Origin: Ginsengibacter hankyongi
GTDB taxonomy: Bacteria > Bacteroidota > Bacteroidia > Chitinophagales > Chitinophagaceae
DNA: 64,000 nucleotides
Reading direction: 5' to 3'
NCBI RefSeq assembly: GCF_008710285.1
Contig: NZ_VYQF01000001.1
Span: 496,001-560,000, forward strand
The notes beneath the pieces were generated by a model, which did not search any database, was not told the DNA's origin, and saw nothing but the letters and a program-made list of their open reading frames with translations. A program made the translations under genes and the position numbers. The first letter of the stretch is position 1. Each line of letters starts with the position of its first letter. Shown piece by piece: positions 63,623 to 64,000 of this stretch.

Positions 63623-64000
63623 ATGGAACAAAAAACTAAAATCAATGCTGAAGACGGTAAACAGGACTTGGTAATTACAAGGGAATTTGATTTGCCATTG
63701 GAATTACTTTTTAAAGCATATATAGAACCCGAAATATTGGAGCAATGGATGGGAACGAAAGTGCTGAAACTTGAAAGTAAGAAACATGGCAGTTACGAGA
63801 TCCAAACATCCGATCCAAAAGGAAATGTGGCTTTCAGTGCCAATGGTGTAATTCATGAGTTTATCCCGAACCGGAAAATCACGAGAACATTTGAAATGGA
63901 GAATACACCTTATGGGGTTCAGCTTGAGGTATACGAATTTGTACAACTTACCGACGACACCAGCAAACTCAATATGCACGTAATATATGAATCCGTTGCA
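63623..64000 (+). CDS. SRPBCC/AHSA1-family protein (3' end beyond the window)
   Basis: The first 126 residues of an AHSA1-like START-fold protein: KQDLVITREFDLPLELLFKAYIEPEILEQWMG is the typical N-terminal strand and helix, followed by GSYEIQTSDPKGN and NGVIHEFIPNRKITRTFEME. It forms an operon with arsR (4-bp gap). Such pairs are widespread; the SRPBCC protein binds a hydrophobic ligand of unknown identity. The stop codon is outside the window. Confidence 0.92.
   Translation, partial: MEQKTKINAEDGKQDLVITREFDLPLELLFKAYIEPEILEQWMGTKVLKLESKKHGSYEIQTSDPKGNVAFSANGVIHEFIPNRKITRTFEMENTPYGVQLEVYEFVQLTDDTSKLNMHVIYESVA

Overview
The window looks like the chromosome of a Bacteroidota bacterium, most likely class Chitinophagia (Chitinophagaceae or a near relative). 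The evidence is Bacteroidota promoters (TTTG, about 19-20 nt, TAnnTTTG), a T9SS type A sorting domain, DUF6266 and DUF6263 proteins, a GxxExxY gene between palindromic repeats, 800-residue double-MacB/FtsX permeases, and AT-rich DNA. No plasmid or phage backbone is seen. A single tRNA (Gln, anticodon CTG) is present, and there is no rRNA.

Layout. 1-5.1 kb: the 5' part of a CheB/CheR fusion gene, then a repeat-rich stretch with a roughly 314-bp tandem repeat, a dispersed hairpin repeat, a DUF6266 gene, an unknown gene, and a GxxExxY gene between copies of a roughly 105-bp palindrome. 5.2-12.8 kb: housekeeping and envelope genes (acidic protein, fatty acid hydroxylase, cold-shock protein, NnrU-like methyltransferase, DUF6263 lipoprotein, DUF1223 protein, LtaS-like sulfatase-fold enzyme, MFS transporter). 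12.8-14.4 kb: an IS110-family element inserted in one copy of an array of palindromic repeats. Its 5' non-coding end carries segments that match both its own ends and its target, as expected of a bridge RNA. 14.4-33.7 kb: a frameshifted SGNH hydrolase, an alpha-glucan phosphorylase-like protein, an mntR-mntH(Usp) operon, a PAS histidine kinase, a four-gene set of transporters with a GT9 enzyme, an APC permease, a YitT protein, ssb, an S24 repressor and an SMP-30 protein.

33.7-39.4 kb is a decayed island: remnants of a histidine kinase, a membrane protein, a GH51 arabinofuranosidase, a third CE1 esterase and probably a tyrosine recombinase surround two intact secreted CE1-type esterases, one with two catalytic modules. 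The island abuts the 3' end of tRNA-Gln. The content suggests loss of a hemicellulose (arabinoxylan) side-chain pathway. 39.9-47.5 kb: T9SS cargo, msrA, a serine hydrolase, surE, lpxB, nudK-like and acyltransferase-like genes.

47.7-63.1 kb (minus strand) is a large ABC export locus: four consecutive double-MacB permeases with a DUF4097 protein among them, then a GH29 fucosidase, an ATPase and a TolC-type channel. The permease operon and the ATPase-TolC operon share an almost identical upstream module: a sigma-54-like -24/-12 promoter and, 54-55 bp further upstream, a TGTYCG-type inverted repeat. This suggests one enhancer-binding regulator, not in this window, drives both. The window ends with an ArsR-SRPBCC pair controlled by twin operators. 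In three regulators (mntR, the S24 repressor, arsR) the predicted operators overlap or flank the -7 element, which implies direct autorepression.
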